This document shows positions 8,384 to 10,469 of a DNA stretch of 10,469 nt, piece by piece (the first letter of the stretch is position 1; each line of letters begins with the position of its first letter). The position numbers were made by a program, and so were the translations under genes. The notes under the pieces are model-generated. The model had not been told where the DNA came from and made no database searches. It worked only from the letters and a program-made list of their open reading frames with translations. Source of the stretch: Euperipatoides rowelli (Eukaryota > Onychophora > Udeonychophora > Euonychophora > Peripatopsidae); NCBI GenBank assembly GCA_003024985.2, contig PXIH01S0000061.1; one strand, 5' to 3'.

Positions 8384-8580
8384 TCCTCAACCACTCATCC
8401 TAGTGCAATGATGTTTGATTTACTTGAAAGCCATGCTAAAGCAGAGCAGACTTATTATATTTTGGACTCCCTCTGATCTTCCCTGCCCTGGTGATGTATT
8501 TTTGAAAATTTAGGGTAAAAGGAGCTCCAAAGTTTGTTGGCTACCTGTAAAGCAAACTCAAAATCTCCAATCACTTCTGA
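8384..8580 (+). repeat. Dispersed repeat, copy 2
   Basis: This is homologous to 5674-5856 in the same orientation, starting with the same 18-mer and ending with GGAGCTCC...AGCAAACT...TCTCCAAT. It is slightly longer because of small insertions such as ATG near 8411 and extra bases around 8495-8515. Similarity to the left may begin near 8338 (ATAAAAGAGTAG against ATAAAAATAGCT). The two copies lie about 2.7 kb apart on either side of the minisatellite. No open frame is preserved in either. Confidence 0.75.
8521..8570. repeat. Inverted repeat inside dispersed repeat copy 2
   Basis: GGAGCTCCAAAGTTTGTT at 8521-8538 faces AGCAAACTCAAAATCTCC at 8552-8569. The outer GGAG/CTCC and inner GTTTG/CAAAC parts still pair while the middle has diverged. 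It corresponds position for position to the better-preserved hairpin in copy 1. Confidence 0.6.
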
Positions 8581-9180
8581 AATAGCACAAGATACATTTT
8601 AAAAACTTATTTATTGCCACTGGCTTAGTAAGGTACTGTACACAAATGGAAATATCAAATATAATTTTACACTAGTTCCCTCACTCTTATACGACTTGCA
8701 AGAGGTTTTACACGAGTTAAACAATGTCAAATGTTTTTACAAATAAGCCAACTGTTTTTTTCCTAAGAAAATATTTTACTCAACTAACATTTACAGTATA
8801 TACTAGCTATAGTAGCTGTATTGCTTATCAATCGAGATATTTATTTTATTATTTAATTAGAATTTGTTTATCCATCAAGACGTTTATTGAATTAAATTAA
8901 ATAAAACCTGTTTAAAGAATAAAAAATGCAGATTAAAAAAAATTTGAAAAATTCTCACTTTTTTCCTTCTGTTTATAACTTTTATTAAATTACACTAAAT
9001 TTATTTTTATATTTAATGTTTCTACCATACAATATACAATACATTCTAATGTACATCAACATATAATCTTCACATAAGTGTTTTTTTTAACTAGTCATTT
9101 AAAAATTCATTTTAACATAATTTATGCAATGAAAAGTCTAACTTTTTCTCAGACTTGGAAAACATCCCACCCTAAACTAA
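8581..9180. other. AT-rich non-coding stretch
   Basis: No gene, long repeat or RNA was recognised. It has several CAGTATAT/TACTGTA words (near 8634 and 8792) and T- and A-rich tracts. Confidence 0.7.
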
Positions 9181-9223
9181 TTTATTATTAACATCTATTT
9201 GATTTACATGAAATCTATTTACC

Positions 9224-9271
9224 CCGAGATCTCTCAGGAACATATCTCTCGTGAATTGAGGGATTACTGTA
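9224..9271 (-). mobile_element. Candidate Tigger/pogo-like DNA transposon end
   Basis: Read on the minus strand from 9271, the sequence begins TA-CAGTAATCCCTC and continues with AATTCACGAGAGATATG and TTCCTGAGAGATCTCGGGG. From memory this resembles the terminal inverted repeats of Tigger/pogo-type Tc1-mariner elements and their MITEs, which start CAGTAATCCCTCG and sit next to a TA target duplication. It is also noticeably richer in CG-type words than its surroundings. I did not find the partner terminus upstream, so this is at most a one-ended relic without transposase. Confidence 0.4.
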
Positions 9272-9605
9272 TATTTCCCCTATATGCACTGTATATTTCT
9301 ATTTGTTTTAGAGAAAATAATTTGGATTAGACTAAGAAATGTTGTCATGTGTACAATGTTGATGACATATTTGTTCATTTTACTTTGCAGCTTGAAAAAA
9401 AAATTGCTCGTTACTTAAATGATTAATAATGAGAAATATTTAAATACAATATTCTCTAACCAAATAAATAATCCCTATATGTACTAATAAAATGCTCTGT
9501 AGATGACAAAATTGAACTGCCAAAAAAAAATACCAGTTTTCTTATAGCTAAGACAATCTAGAATCAAAAAAGCTTTTAAAGCAAGTATGGGAGCAATATT
9601 AATTT
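9272..9605. other. Non-coding stretch with a possible terminal-exon-like site
   Basis: Mostly AT-rich. A splice-acceptor-like TTTTACTTTGCAG ends at 9390 and is followed by an 11-codon frame to a stop at 9424-9426, with AATAAA words at 9463-9468 and 9486-9491. No gene is called because such combinations are common by chance in this composition. Confidence 0.55.
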
Positions 9606-9906
9606 CAAAACATAGTCCTCTCTAATTCTTTTTGATCAAAACATAGTCATCTCTAATTCTTTTTGATCAAAACATAGTCATCTATAAATTTTTTGATCAA
9701 AATGTAGTCCTAATACTTTTTTAGCAAAACGGAGTACTCTCTAATGCTTTTTGATCAAAACATAGGCATCTTGATATTCTTTAAGATCAAAACGTAGTCC
9801 TTTCTAATTCTTTTGATCAAAATATAGATCTAATTATTTTTGATCCAACATAAAGTAGACCACTCTGTTTTTGACAAAACATAGTCCTCTTCTAATTCTT
9901 TTTGAT
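9606..9906 (+). repeat. Minisatellite, 10 units of ~30 bp
   Basis: Unit starts are 9606, 9637, 9668, 9698, 9725, 9756, 9788, 9818, 9845 and 9875, with lengths of 27-32. The unit reads CAAAACATAGTCCTCTC then TAATTCTTTTTGAT. Seven of the nine internal junctions keep a GATC word, mostly as the palindrome TTGATCAA. The first two units differ at only one position, while units 8 and 9 are the most diverged. Indels that are not multiples of three and stop codons exclude a coding repeat. Confidence 0.93.
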
Positions 9907-10350
9907 TTAAAGAGGCATTATCATGGATTTTTTTTTTATTTGTATTATTCTTATTACAATTTGCATAAACTCTTTGATGATTATCCAATAAAATTGTTAT
10001 ATCAGCCAAATTATGAACACCGGCTATAAAATTAACTTATCTCTAATTAATAAAATAGTATAAACAGAGGACATTTTGAATGACTGTTAATGCAATTAAT
10101 GGCATATAAAATAGTAACTGGTTCTGGGAAAATTGAGTATATGAGAGGGAAGGAAGGGAGAGAACTTAACTATATATATATTTTAAATGCATGAATCAAC
10201 TTTCCATTAGAGAAAGGTTAAAAAGGGGCATCTAATTAAGTTTAAGTTTAAAGTTATTAAATTTCATATAAAATTGATAACAATTTCAATCATGAAAGAT
10301 ATGGTAATTCTTTATTTTTTTTTCTTTAACTTTGTCATACGACTTTGTAT
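9907..10350. other. AT-rich non-coding stretch
   Basis: No gene was recognised. It holds a T-run near 9929-9937, a purine-rich run at about 10143-10163 (GAGAGGGAAGGAAGGGAGAG), a short (TA)n at about 10172-10181 and another T-run near 10315-10323. Confidence 0.7.
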
Positions 10351-10469
10351 TTAACCCTGCAGTCGTCACGGTCAGAAAGTTACATGAGTAGTAACGGTGT
10401 ATCTGTGAGACACGTGTATTTATAACAGATATAAAAAAACTTAAATAGTATTTTTTTGTTCTATTTTTT
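10351..10469 (+). mobile_element. Candidate piggyBac-like element end, cut by the window
   Basis: TTAA at 10351-10354 is followed directly by CCCTGCAGTCGTCACGGTC, and a small hairpin GGTGTATCTGTGAGACAC lies at about 10396-10413. piggyBac-family elements duplicate TTAA and their termini commonly start CCC(T), often with a subterminal hairpin. The local rise in G+C also stands out from the flanks. If real, this is the left end of an element that continues beyond 10469. No transposase sequence is visible, so family membership is tentative. Confidence 0.3.

Noticed and set aside
7119-9906. CRISPR array, because of ~30-bp repeated units
   Set aside because: The repeats are directly tandem with no unique spacers, the units are variable, there are no cas genes, and the sequence looks eukaryotic.
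1-10469. A novel multi-gene biological system
   Set aside because: No supported coding sequence exists in the window; the notable content is repeats and transposon relics.

Overview
This window looks like AT-rich, non-coding nuclear DNA from a eukaryote. I estimate AT content at roughly 70-75% by eye. It is dominated by decayed repeats, homopolymer runs, AAT microsatellites and two minisatellites. No protein-coding gene, rRNA, intact tRNA or CRISPR array can be supported. No open frame exceeds about 80 codons, and the three longest (826-1071 on minus, 3093-3305 on plus, 4994-5191 on minus) are low-complexity or lack any recognisable motif. Nothing resembles a bacterial operon or promoter.

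The host is probably a metazoan, perhaps an aquatic invertebrate such as a decapod crustacean. That rests only on general texture (frequent ACTGTATA-type words, AAT microsatellites, pogo/Tigger-like and piggyBac-like ends) and is weak. The DNA could be intergenic or part of a long intron.

Layout: 1-760 is AT-rich with one hairpin (293-326). 760-1440 is strongly purine-skewed. 2241-2320 looks like a tiny 5'-truncated retro-insertion on the minus strand, with an A-rich tail between 17-bp direct repeats. 3458-3579 holds two short hairpins. 4027-4565 carries AAT microsatellites. 5162-5188 is an A17-G-T9 block. A diverged dispersed repeat of about 190 bp occurs twice in the same orientation (about 5674-5856 and 8384-8580), each copy ending in an inverted repeat. 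A possible tRNA-like 5' half lies at 5952-6015. 7119-7750 is an imperfect minisatellite of about 32 bp per unit; near its start one unit is inverted, giving a 26-bp foldback at 7175-7236. 9224-9271 resembles one end of a Tigger/pogo-type DNA transposon. 9606-9906 is a second minisatellite of 10 units of about 30 bp, most joined through TTGATCAA. 10351 to the window end may be one end of a piggyBac-like element.

There are no genes whose cooperation can be described. The most informative features are the two minisatellites, the paired dispersed repeat with its conserved hairpin, and the transposon ends.
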